Source: QPJE01 sp051747745
Lineage (GTDB): Bacteria; Bacillota; Halanaerobiia; Halanaerobiales; Halanaerobiaceae
NCBI GenBank assembly: GCA_051747745.1
Contig: JBNJGL010000028.1
Span: 1-29,809 of the forward strand
Reading direction: 5' to 3'
DNA: 29,809 nt
The notes beneath the pieces were generated by a model. It was not told the DNA's origin and did no database searches. It saw only the letters and a list, made by a program, of their open reading frames with translations. The position numbers and the translations under genes were made by a program. Positions 18,771 through 24,393 of this stretch are shown here, one piece after another; the stretch's first letter is position 1; each line of letters begins with the position of its first letter.

Positions 18771-18885
18771 ATCTTCAGGGTTTGGTGAGGTGGAAACCAA
18801 TTCCAGACCGGTGGTGATAGTCCACGAGCATATGCTGAACTGGTGAAAATCCAGTACCGACGGTAAAGTCCGGATGAGAGAAGAT
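18771..18885 (+). promoter_or_regulatory. FMN riboswitch (RFN element)
   Basis: The conserved RFN core is visible in order: AGGGTTTGGTGAGGTGGAAA, ACCGGTGGTGATAGTCCACG, a GAGCATATGC arm, TGGTGAAAATCCAGTACCGA and CGGTAAAGTCCGGATGAGAG, ending in AAGAT. The P1 stem pairs ATCTTC (18771-18776) with GAAGAT (18880-18885). It binds FMN. The terminator hairpin right after it and ribU downstream imply a transcriptional OFF switch: high FMN stops uptake of riboflavin. Confidence 0.96.
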
Positions 18886-18899
18886 GATTTAAGAAATTG

Positions 18900-18927
18900 C
18901 CCTGGGATTAAACCAGGGTTTGTTTTT
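18900..18927 (+). terminator. Riboswitch-controlled intrinsic terminator
   Basis: CCCTGG (18900-18905) pairs with CCAGGG (18913-18918), with a short loop, and is followed by TTTGTTTTTTT. It lies 15 nt after the riboswitch P1 stem and before ribU, so it is the expression platform. Confidence 0.88.
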
Positions 18928-18965
18928 TTCCCGGAAGATAAAAATAACAAAAAGGGGTATTAAAC

Positions 18966-19517
18966 ATGGATACAAAAAAAATAACAAATATTGCTGTATT
19001 ATCAGCATTTTCACTTGTGATGATGCTGACAGTAAGATTTCCACTTTTTCTACCATTTCTAATTTATGAACCAGGAGATATACCAATATTAATTATTGCT
19101 TTTCTTTATGGACCACTACATGCACTTGGAGCAACTTTTCTACTTTCAGTTTTGATGGCCGTATTTACAGGTCTGGGAGGCCCATTTGGAGCATTTATGC
19201 ATTTTCTAGCCACTGGTGTTTTTGTGGGGGTAGCAGGTTATATATACCACACTAACCACACCAGAAAAGGTGCTGTTATTGGACTTATCCTGGGATCTAT
19301 AAGTATGACTGCTGTTATGGCAGGAGCCAATATACTATTAAATCCTATCTTTTATGGTATTCCCAGAGAACAGGTAATAAATATGATGCTGCCTGGAATT
19401 CTTCCTTTTAATTTAACAAAAGCTTTTCTTAATTCAGGTATAACTATATTTGTATATAAACGGCTGGCAAATTTTTTAAGAGAAAAAGGTTTAATTTCAG
19501 CATTGGAAAGTAATTAA
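18966..19517 (+). CDS. ribU: Riboflavin ECF transporter S component
   Basis: Product of 183 aa with about six hydrophobic helices. It should be the substrate-binding subunit that takes up riboflavin with a shared EcfA/A'/T module; none of those genes lies in the window. Signs of the family are the N-terminal INIAVLSAFSLVMML-type helix (TNIAVLSAFSLVMML), EPGDIPILIIAFLYGPLHAL near residues 38-57, and LPFNLTKAFLNSGITI near 145-160. The ATG follows AAAAGGGG. The FMN riboswitch directly upstream strongly supports riboflavin as substrate. Confidence 0.95.
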   Translation: MDTKKITNIAVLSAFSLVMMLTVRFPLFLPFLIYEPGDIPILIIAFLYGPLHALGATFLLSVLMAVFTGLGGPFGAFMHFLATGVFVGVAGYIYHTNHTRKGAVIGLILGSISMTAVMAGANILLNPIFYGIPREQVINMMLPGILPFNLTKAFLNSGITIFVYKRLANFLREKGLISALESN

Positions 19518-19548
19518 TATTTATACAAATTCATATTTTAAGCAGGAG

Positions 19549-19803
19549 TTCCCCCAAAACTTATTTTTGAGCTGCAAAAAAGGGGGGGCTTTAGTCATCA
19601 ACGAAATTTTTAGATTTATCTAAAACTCAATTAGGGTGCGAAATAGGGCACACTAATCAATGAGTCCTCCTGACTCGTGATTAGCTCACTCCATCCTGTA
19701 GTTCGACCCTATTTCTTCCTTTATTTCGTTAAGATTCATTGACTAAAAATTTCAATATTCCTGCATCTCCCCTTTTTGCAGCAGTGTATAAAAAAAGGGG
19801 AAA
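19549..19803 (+). other. Nested inverted-repeat element (MITE-like or structured RNA)
   Basis: This gene-free interval between ribU and the PhnP-like gene folds into a nested set of stems. The outer arms are TTCCCC (from 19549) with GGGGAA (to 19802), then GCTGCAAAAAAGGGG (19571-19585) with CCCCTTTTTGCAGC (19769-19782; one bulged A). Inward come TTTAGTCA 19590-19597 with 19740-19747, AACGAAAT 19600-19607 with 19723-19730, a local hairpin 19608-19615/19618-19625, GAAATAGGG 19640-19648 with 19707-19715, CTAATCA 19653-19659 with 19678-19684, and GAGT 19662-19665 with 19673-19676. All pairings are mutually compatible. No ORF of note lies inside. The strand, if it is an RNA, is unknown; I see no clear target-site duplication. 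Confidence 0.6.
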
Positions 19804-19821
19804 GTTCAGTATTTTAAGTGT

Positions 19822-19850
19822 TTGACAATAAACCTCTCCTGAGATAAAAT
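19822..19850 (+). promoter_or_regulatory. Sigma-A promoter of the PhnP-like gene
   Basis: TTGACA at 19822-19827 and TAAAAT at 19845-19850 are separated by exactly 17 nt. Transcription would start near 19857, giving a leader of only about 15 nt that is mostly the ribosome binding site. Confidence 0.82.
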
Positions 19851-19874
19851 TCTATTGAAGGGAGAGGTTTTTTT
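19831..19874 (+). terminator. Inverted repeat with T tract, overlapping the promoter and start site
   Basis: AACCTCTCC (19831-19839) pairs perfectly with GGAGAGGTT (19861-19869), loop 21 nt, and seven T follow (19868-19874). For RNA coming from upstream this has the form of an intrinsic terminator with a long loop. The left arm is inside the promoter spacer, so RNA started at that promoter lacks it and cannot form the stem. Confidence 0.5.
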
Positions 19875-20631
19875 GTATATTTCATTTTTAGGAACAGGTA
19901 CTTCACATGGAATACCTGTCATTGGTTGCAGCTGTAAAACATGCAGTTCACAGAACCCAAAAAACAAGAGAAATAGAACATCAATTCATATAAAAACAGA
20001 TAATACAAATTTACTTATAGATACACCACCGGAAATGCGTCTGGAATTGATAAATAATAATATTAAACAGGTTGATGCAGTTCTGCTCACTCATTCCCAT
20101 GCTGATCATATTATGGGATTTGATGATATAAGAGCACTAAATTGGCAGTTAGGACATGAAATGCCTGTTTACTCAGACAAAAAAACATTAGAGAGTCTGA
20201 AAAGAATATTTCCATATATATTTTCTAAAAAAAATCATGGTGGTGGAATACCACAGGTTAAACTTATTGAAATAAAAGATAAATTTAAAATTGGTGGAGA
20301 AGAGATTATTCCTCTCCCCATATATCACGGCAAAAATTTAATTTTAGGGTACAGAATTAAAAATTTTGCTTATATGACTGACTGCAGCGGTATTCCGGAA
20401 AAAACAAAAAAACTGCTGGATGGAGTAGAATATTTAGCTCTAGACTCACTAAGATATTCAGAACATCCGACACATTTTTCTGTTGATGAGGCTGTTGAGG
20501 TAATAAATGAATTGAATGTAAAAAAGGGTTATCTAACTCATATTTCTCATCAGTTAGAACATGAAGAACTAAAAAATTATTTACCTGAAAATGTAGAACC
20601 AGCATATGATGGGTTAGTTATCAAAGTTTGA
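19873..20631 (+). CDS. PhnP-like MBL-fold metallo-hydrolase
   Basis: Product of 252 aa in the metallo-beta-lactamase fold, most like the PhnP phosphodiesterase group. I choose TTG at 19873 over the in-frame TTG at 19855: GGGAGAGG lies 5-6 nt before 19873, the product then begins MYISFLGTGTSHGIPVIGC as relatives do, and the longer form would start at about the predicted transcription start. The metal motif HSHADH gives H74, H76, D78 and H79. A cysteine cluster (C19, C21, C24 in CSCKTC) matches the structural zinc site of PhnP. Later histidines are in YHGKNL and HISHQLEHEEL. PhnP acts on cyclic ribose phosphates in phosphonate breakdown, but no phn genes are here, so the substrate is open. Confidence 0.88.
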   Translation: MYISFLGTGTSHGIPVIGCSCKTCSSQNPKNKRNRTSIHIKTDNTNLLIDTPPEMRLELINNNIKQVDAVLLTHSHADHIMGFDDIRALNWQLGHEMPVYSDKKTLESLKRIFPYIFSKKNHGGGIPQVKLIEIKDKFKIGGEEIIPLPIYHGKNLILGYRIKNFAYMTDCSGIPEKTKKLLDGVEYLALDSLRYSEHPTHFSVDEAVEVINELNVKKGYLTHISHQLEHEELKNYLPENVEPAYDGLVIKV

Positions 20632-20762
20632 GTAGATTAACAATTTTTAAAGTTTAAATAAAATATATTTTTAGAAGTTAAATTTTGAAAAACTATCGTT
20701 TTTGCGAACAAAATACTTTAAATCGAACTAAATTTATTTATAATTATGTGAGGCTGATAATA

Positions 20763-21248
20763 TTGAATGTTGTATTAGTAGAACCTGAGATACCTCAAAA
20801 TACTGGAAATATTGCTCGAACCTGTGCTGTTACAGGTGCTGGACTGCATTTGATTCGTCCTCTTGGCTTTTCTACCTCGGACAAATATTTGAAGAGAGCC
20901 GGGCTGGATTACTGGGACAAACTTGATATAACATATTATGATAGTTTAGAAGATTTTTTCGAAAAAAATATCGGAGGACGTTTTTTCTTTGTTACTACCA
21001 AAGCTCCAAAATCTTATCATGAATTTAATTATTCTAAGGAAGATTTTTTCCTTTTTGGTAAAGAAACAGCCGGTCTTGATGACAGACTTCTCAAAGAAAA
21101 TTTAAATAGATGTATTCGAATTCCTATGAAACCAAATCTTCGTTCACTAAATTTAGCTAATTCTGTTTCTATTATTGTATATGAAGCATTAAGACAGAAT
21201 AATTTTTCTGGTTTAGAAAAAAGTGGTCTTTTTAAAAAGGATTTTTAA
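20763..21248 (+). CDS. trmL: tRNA (cytidine(34)-2'-O)-methyltransferase
   Basis: Product of 161 aa, a SPOUT-class methyltransferase. It 2'-O-methylates the wobble base of certain leucine tRNAs with SAM. The reading frame is open further upstream (from TTG 20685), but those 26 residues are unlike the family; TTG at 20763 with GTGAGG upstream gives MNVVLVEPEIPQNTGNIART, the usual N terminus, and the usual length. Knot motifs are FLFGKETAGLDDRLL near residues 94-109 and IPMKPNLRSLNLANSVSI near 122-139. It sits alone between the PhnP-like gene and the LysM gene. Confidence 0.93.
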   Translation: MNVVLVEPEIPQNTGNIARTCAVTGAGLHLIRPLGFSTSDKYLKRAGLDYWDKLDITYYDSLEDFFEKNIGGRFFFVTTKAPKSYHEFNYSKEDFFLFGKETAGLDDRLLKENLNRCIRIPMKPNLRSLNLANSVSIIVYEALRQNNFSGLEKSGLFKKDF

Positions 21249-21299
21249 AAATTATATAGAATTATATAAAGTAGAGAATTGTAGGAAAGGAGGGAAGAG

Positions 21300-22709
21300 A
21301 TGGGAGGAAGAAGACTTAAAAATTCTTTTTTGATTTTGTTAATATTTTTATTTATTTTTTCAATATCTGCATCTGCATTAAAATTAGAAATTAACAGCAG
21401 AGGTACAGATGTCAGAGAAGTTCAAACTATGCTGCAGCAGCTCGGATATGATCTAACTCCTGATGGTATATATGGTCAAAACACCAAAAATTTTGTGGAA
21501 GATTTTCAGAAAAAACAAAGTGTTACAGTTGATGGTGTTGTTGGAAACAGAACATATCAACTTTTAAAAGAGCAAACCAGTACAAAAATTTATATTGTTA
21601 AAAAAGGAGATACCCTTTCCGAAATTGCAGATAAGTTTGATATTACTATTTCTGAAATTAAAAATATAAATGGTTTACAATCAAATATAATTAAAGCAGG
21701 ACAGAAATTGAGTATTAAAAATAATTATAATAAAGATAATAAACCAGTAGATTCTGAAGAAAAAGAAGAAAACATTCTTATTGTACATGAAGTAAAATCT
21801 GGTGATACACTTTCAGAAATAGCAGATAAATATAATACTTCTATCATGGCGCTTAGAGATAAAAATAATTTAAATACTGATTTTTTAAATATCGGCCAAA
21901 AAATTATTATTAGAAACAATAAAATTGATTCTGATAACAGCAGTCAAAACGATAAATCATCAGAAGATGGTGTTCTTTATGAAGTGAGAAAAGGAGATAC
22001 ATTATCTGAAATAGCTAATAGATTTAATATTACTGTCTCTGAATTAAAAAGAGAAAATAACATTAAATCTAATTTTATAAAAGTCGGACAAAAACTTATC
22101 ATTGATAATAATGGGATTGGGAGCTCAAAACTGGACGAAAATACTGTTAATAGTATTGTACATAAGGTTAAAAAAGGTGAAGCTCTTACCATTATAGCTC
22201 GAAAATATGGAACAGATGTGGATACGATTAGACATGCTAATAATCTGCACGGTGATCGTATTTATGCCGGGCAGGAACTTGTAATCAGAAATTTTGGTTC
22301 TGAAGGGCCATTAAAGTTAACAAAAGGTGCTTTTATATGGCCTGTAATGGGGAGGATTTCTTCTAATTTCGGCTGGCGAAATCATCCGATTAAAAACAGC
22401 CGTGAATTTCACAATGGTCTTGATATTGCTGTACCAACTGGAACAGCTGTTAAGGCAGCAGCCTCAGGTACAGTTAAGAAGAGCAGCTGGATGACAGGTT
22501 TTGGAAGAACTATTATTATTGATCATGGTAATAATGTTGAGACTCTATATGCTCATAATTCTAGACTGCTTGTTTCTGCTGGAACTGAAGTAAAAACCGG
22601 ACAAAAAATAGCATTAGCTGGAAGTACAGGTTTAAGTACAGGTTCTCACCTTCATTTTGGTGTATTGTTGAATGGAAAACCTACTAATCCTGCAGATTAT
22701 CTTCCATAA
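21300..22709 (+). CDS. Secreted LysM and M23 peptidase cell-wall hydrolase
   Basis: Product of 469 aa. A signal peptide ends near residue 26 (SISASA). Then come a PG_binding_1 domain (about 30-75; RGTDVREVQTMLQQLGY), four LysM repeats at about 97-139, 163-205, 226-268 and 287-330 (each with a GDTLSEIA or GEALTIIA core), and a C-terminal M23 lysostaphin-type peptidase (about 345-469). The zinc ligands are present: H371 and D375 in HNGLD, and H450 and H452 in HLHF. It should be an active endopeptidase held to peptidoglycan by its LysM domains. Spacers between LysM repeats are rich in N, D, S and K. The ATG follows a strong AAAGGAGGGAAGAG. A terminator follows. Confidence 0.95.
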   Translation: MGGRRLKNSFLILLIFLFIFSISASALKLEINSRGTDVREVQTMLQQLGYDLTPDGIYGQNTKNFVEDFQKKQSVTVDGVVGNRTYQLLKEQTSTKIYIVKKGDTLSEIADKFDITISEIKNINGLQSNIIKAGQKLSIKNNYNKDNKPVDSEEKEENILIVHEVKSGDTLSEIADKYNTSIMALRDKNNLNTDFLNIGQKIIIRNNKIDSDNSSQNDKSSEDGVLYEVRKGDTLSEIANRFNITVSELKRENNIKSNFIKVGQKLIIDNNGIGSSKLDENTVNSIVHKVKKGEALTIIARKYGTDVDTIRHANNLHGDRIYAGQELVIRNFGSEGPLKLTKGAFIWPVMGRISSNFGWRNHPIKNSREFHNGLDIAVPTGTAVKAAASGTVKKSSWMTGFGRTIIIDHGNNVETLYAHNSRLLVSAGTEVKTGQKIALAGSTGLSTGSHLHFGVLLNGKPTNPADYLP

Positions 22710-22730
22710 AATTTATAAAATTATTAATTT

Positions 22731-22760
22731 AAAAAAGCAGATAATTTTATCTGCTTTTTT
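22731..22760 (+). terminator. Intrinsic terminator after the LysM-M23 gene
   Basis: GCAGATAA (22737-22744) pairs with TTATCTGC (22747-22754), flanked by an A run and a T run (about six T), so it can end transcription from either side. It lies 22 nt past the stop. Confidence 0.9.
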
Positions 22761-22772
22761 ATAATTTTTCTC

Positions 22773-22801
22773 TTGACAAGCAATATAAATAGTGTTATTA
22801 T
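22773..22801 (+). promoter_or_regulatory. Sigma-A promoter of the tRNA operon
   Basis: TTGACA at 22773-22778 and TATTAT at 22796-22801, spacer 17 nt. Start expected near 22808, about 15 nt ahead of the first tRNA. Confidence 0.87.
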
Positions 22802-22822
22802 ATAAAACGTCGCAAGAGAAAA

Positions 22823-22898
22823 GGGCCATTAGCTCAGTCGGTAGAGCACCTGACTTTTAATCAGGGCGTCGGAGGTTCGATTCCTCCATGGCTCACCA
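22823..22898 (+). tRNA. tRNA-Lys (anticodon TTT)
   Basis: A 76-nt cloverleaf. Acceptor GGGCCAT pairs with ATGGCTC (one G-T), the anticodon stem-loop is CTGACTTTTAATCAG, and the T arm is GGAGGTTCGATTCCTCC. CCA is encoded. Confidence 0.96.
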
Positions 22899-22904
22899 TT
22901 TCAG

Positions 22905-22981
22905 CGCGGGGTAGAGCAGTCCGGTAGCTCGTCAGGCTCATAACCTGGAGGTCGTCGGTTCGAATCCGGCCCCCGCAACCA
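22905..22981 (+). tRNA. Initiator tRNA-fMet (anticodon CAT)
   Basis: A 77-nt cloverleaf beginning CGCGGGG and ending CCCCGCAACCA. Position 1 C faces A72, the unpaired first position that marks initiator tRNA and lets formylation occur. The anticodon loop is CTCATAA, and CCA is encoded. It begins 6 nt after tRNA-Lys. Confidence 0.96.
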
Positions 22982-22999
22982 TTTTTATATTTAAATTAA

Positions 23000-23028
23000 T
23001 TAGTGTCCTATAAGGCACTAATATTTTT
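23000..23028 (+). terminator. Small hairpin with short T tract between tRNA-fMet and tRNA-Phe
   Basis: TTAGTG pairs with CACTAA, with CCT/AGG inside and one bulged base, followed by TATTTTT. It could be a weak terminator or a processing signal that makes tRNA-Phe less abundant than the first two tRNAs. Confidence 0.5.
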
Positions 23029-23030
23029 AT

Positions 23031-23106
23031 GGTGAGATAGCTCAGTCGGTAGAGCAGTGGATTGAAAATCCACGTGTCGACAGTTCGATTCTGTCTCTCA
23101 CCACCA
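23031..23106 (+). tRNA. tRNA-Phe (anticodon GAA)
   Basis: A 76-nt cloverleaf. Acceptor GGTGAGA pairs with TCTCACC, the anticodon stem-loop is GGATTGAAAATCC, and the T arm is GACAGTTCGATTCTGTC. CCA is encoded. Confidence 0.96.
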
Positions 23107-23121
23107 TTTTTATGAATTTGT

Positions 23122-23152
23122 AAAGGACAGGTATATACCTGTCCTTTTTTTA
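23122..23152 (+). terminator. Intrinsic terminator of the tRNA operon
   Basis: AGGACAGGTAT pairs with the following ATACCTGTCCT, a near-uninterrupted stem starting at 23124, followed by seven T. On the other strand it may also serve the recombinase gene that ends at 23186. Confidence 0.93.
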
Positions 23153-23185
23153 TGTATTTAATTATAAATTCATCTTTTTGAAATT

Positions 23186-24124
23186 TTAAAAATCAGGCAT
23201 TTCATCAATTGCATTTTTCTTTTCTTCTGTGTCAACATGAGTATAAATTTGAGTTGTAGAAAGATTGGCATGACCTAAAAGATCCTGCAGGACTTTAATA
23301 TCTTTAGTTTGACGGTATAGAGTAGAAGCAAAAGTATGGCGGAGTTTGTGGGGAGTAATTTTTTCAGCCCTGCTTAAGCCTGCTTTTTTTGCATATTTTT
23401 TTACAAAAAGCTGGATAGTTCTTGGACTGATTCTTCTACCATGACGGGAGATAAAAACAGCCTGTCTGGCATCACTGTCTTTAATTTTAATTGAATTTCT
23501 TTCCCTCATATAACGTCTGATTGCTAAAATTACATCACTATGCAGAGGCACATAACGCTCCTTTTTTCCTTTGCCATAAAATTTGATTGAACCATCTTCA
23601 AAATCAATATTGTCAAAGTCTAAATTGACAAGTTCAGAAATCCGAAGTCCAGCATATAAAAAGAGTTTGACTATTGCCAGATCCCGAAGTCTGTTTATAC
23701 CTCCATGTTCATCAATTGCCTGAATGAATTTCTGAGCTTCTTTAAGTTTCAAATATATAGGTTCCAGCCGAGTATCAGTTTTACTGCTTTCTATAGCTTC
23801 AGCCGGATTTTTTTCAACTATCCCATAATGAAGTAGATACTTATAAAAAGAACGGACAGCAAAAAGCTTTCTATTTCTGGTAACAGCTTTATTGTCATTA
23901 ATAATTACTGCATCAGCCAGAAACTCCGAAATATCAAGTCGATCAACCTCACCAGGTTTAAAATCTTCCTTAAAATCTAATTCTTCAATTAAATATTTAT
24001 ATAATTGATGCAGATCACTGTTATATTCTTTAATTGTCAGGCCAGAATATCCTTTTTCCACATCAAGATATTTTTTAAATTTATTTAATGCCTGTAAAAA
24101 ATCAAGTTGAGAAATCTTAACCAC
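23186..24124 (-). CDS. Xer-type tyrosine recombinase
   Basis: Product of up to 312 aa. The N-terminal SAM-like core-binding domain (about 10-105; EKGYSGLTIKEYNSDL) is followed by the catalytic domain with every active-site residue: R161 (AGLRISELV), K in GKGKKERYVP, H259 and R262 (HKLRHTF), H285 (LLGHANL) and the nucleophile Y294 (TQIYTHV). Length and spacing fit XerC/XerD, the enzymes that resolve chromosome dimers at dif. A paralogue cannot be chosen without comparison, and a mobile-element integrase is not fully excluded because tRNA genes adjoin its 3' end. The GTG at 24124 lies inside the ribosome binding site itself, so the true start may be an ATT at 24115 (see findings). Confidence 0.88.
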   Translation of the reverse strand: MVKISQLDFLQALNKFKKYLDVEKGYSGLTIKEYNSDLHQLYKYLIEELDFKEDFKPGEVDRLDISEFLADAVIINDNKAVTRNRKLFAVRSFYKYLLHYGIVEKNPAEAIESSKTDTRLEPIYLKLKEAQKFIQAIDEHGGINRLRDLAIVKLFLYAGLRISELVNLDFDNIDFEDGSIKFYGKGKKERYVPLHSDVILAIRRYMRERNSIKIKDSDARQAVFISRHGRRISPRTIQLFVKKYAKKAGLSRAEKITPHKLRHTFASTLYRQTKDIKVLQDLLGHANLSTTQIYTHVDTEEKKNAIDEMPDF

Positions 24125-24142
24125 TTCCTTATATTAATTTCT

Positions 24143-24249
24143 TTTCTCGTACCGTTTCTCGTACCGGGTACAAAAACCCCCTTTTTGTACCCGGTACCTA
24201 TGCGTATTTTTGTACCCGGTACCTATGGGGGGTTTTTGTACCCGGTACC
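24143..24249. repeat. GTACCCGGTACC direct and inverted repeat cluster
   Basis: TTTCTCGTACCG is tandemly duplicated at 24143-24154 and 24155-24166. GTACCCGGTACC preceded by five T occurs at 24187-24198, 24212-24223 and 24238-24249 (periods 25 and 26 nt). The inverted copy starting at 24161 can pair over 16 bp with 24182-24197 around a CCCCC loop, or over 21 bp with 24228-24248. These alternatives are mutually exclusive. The cluster lies between the recombinase start and the clpB operator. A short plus-strand reading frame across it only translates the repeats. Confidence 0.85.
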
Positions 24250-24297
24250 TTATATTATTAATTCAATTAAAAATAATAAATTCCTCTATTTTTGGCA

Positions 24298-24327
24298 CTT
24301 GACCTTCTCTGACCTTTATATTATAAT
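24298..24327 (+). promoter_or_regulatory. clpB promoter overlapped by a CtsR-type operator
   Basis: TTGACC (24299-24304) and TATAAT (24322-24327) are 17 nt apart. Across the -35 lie two direct heptads, CTTGACC (24298-24304) and TCTGACC (24308-24314), with a TTC spacer. This is the reverse-complement form of the CtsR box (RGTCAAA-NAN-RGTCAAA). Binding there would block RNA polymerase until heat or protein stress inactivates CtsR. ctsR itself is not in the window, so its presence in the genome is inferred. Confidence 0.78.
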
Positions 24328-24393
24328 TGTTATAGATAGTTAATTTAAAAATATATTAAATTGTATGTTTTATGTAAAAGGAGGAATAAAACA

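Noticed and set aside
18889..19086. Minus-strand reading frames across the riboswitch and ribU start
   Set aside because: They are shadows of the FMN riboswitch, its terminator and the ribU coding region.
19640..19715. tRNA-like look of GTTCGACCCT in the structured element
   Set aside because: There is no 7-bp acceptor stem, D arm or anticodon arm of the right size around it; the resemblance is to a T-arm loop only.
22823..24124. Integrative element at the tRNA cluster (tRNA-Phe next to a tyrosine recombinase)
   Set aside because: No repeated tRNA 3' end, no cargo or phage genes, and the recombinase has XerC/XerD length and neighbours of housekeeping type.
24143..24249. Possible CRISPR array from regularly spaced 12-bp repeats
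   Set aside because: The repeats are too short, spaced by only 13-14 nt of similar sequence, include inverted copies, and no cas genes are present.
24107..24343. A 78-codon plus-strand reading frame with repeated VPGT/LYPVP peptides
   Set aside because: It is the translation of the GTACCCGGTACC repeat cluster and of the clpB promoter region, has no ribosome site, and overlaps the recombinase start.
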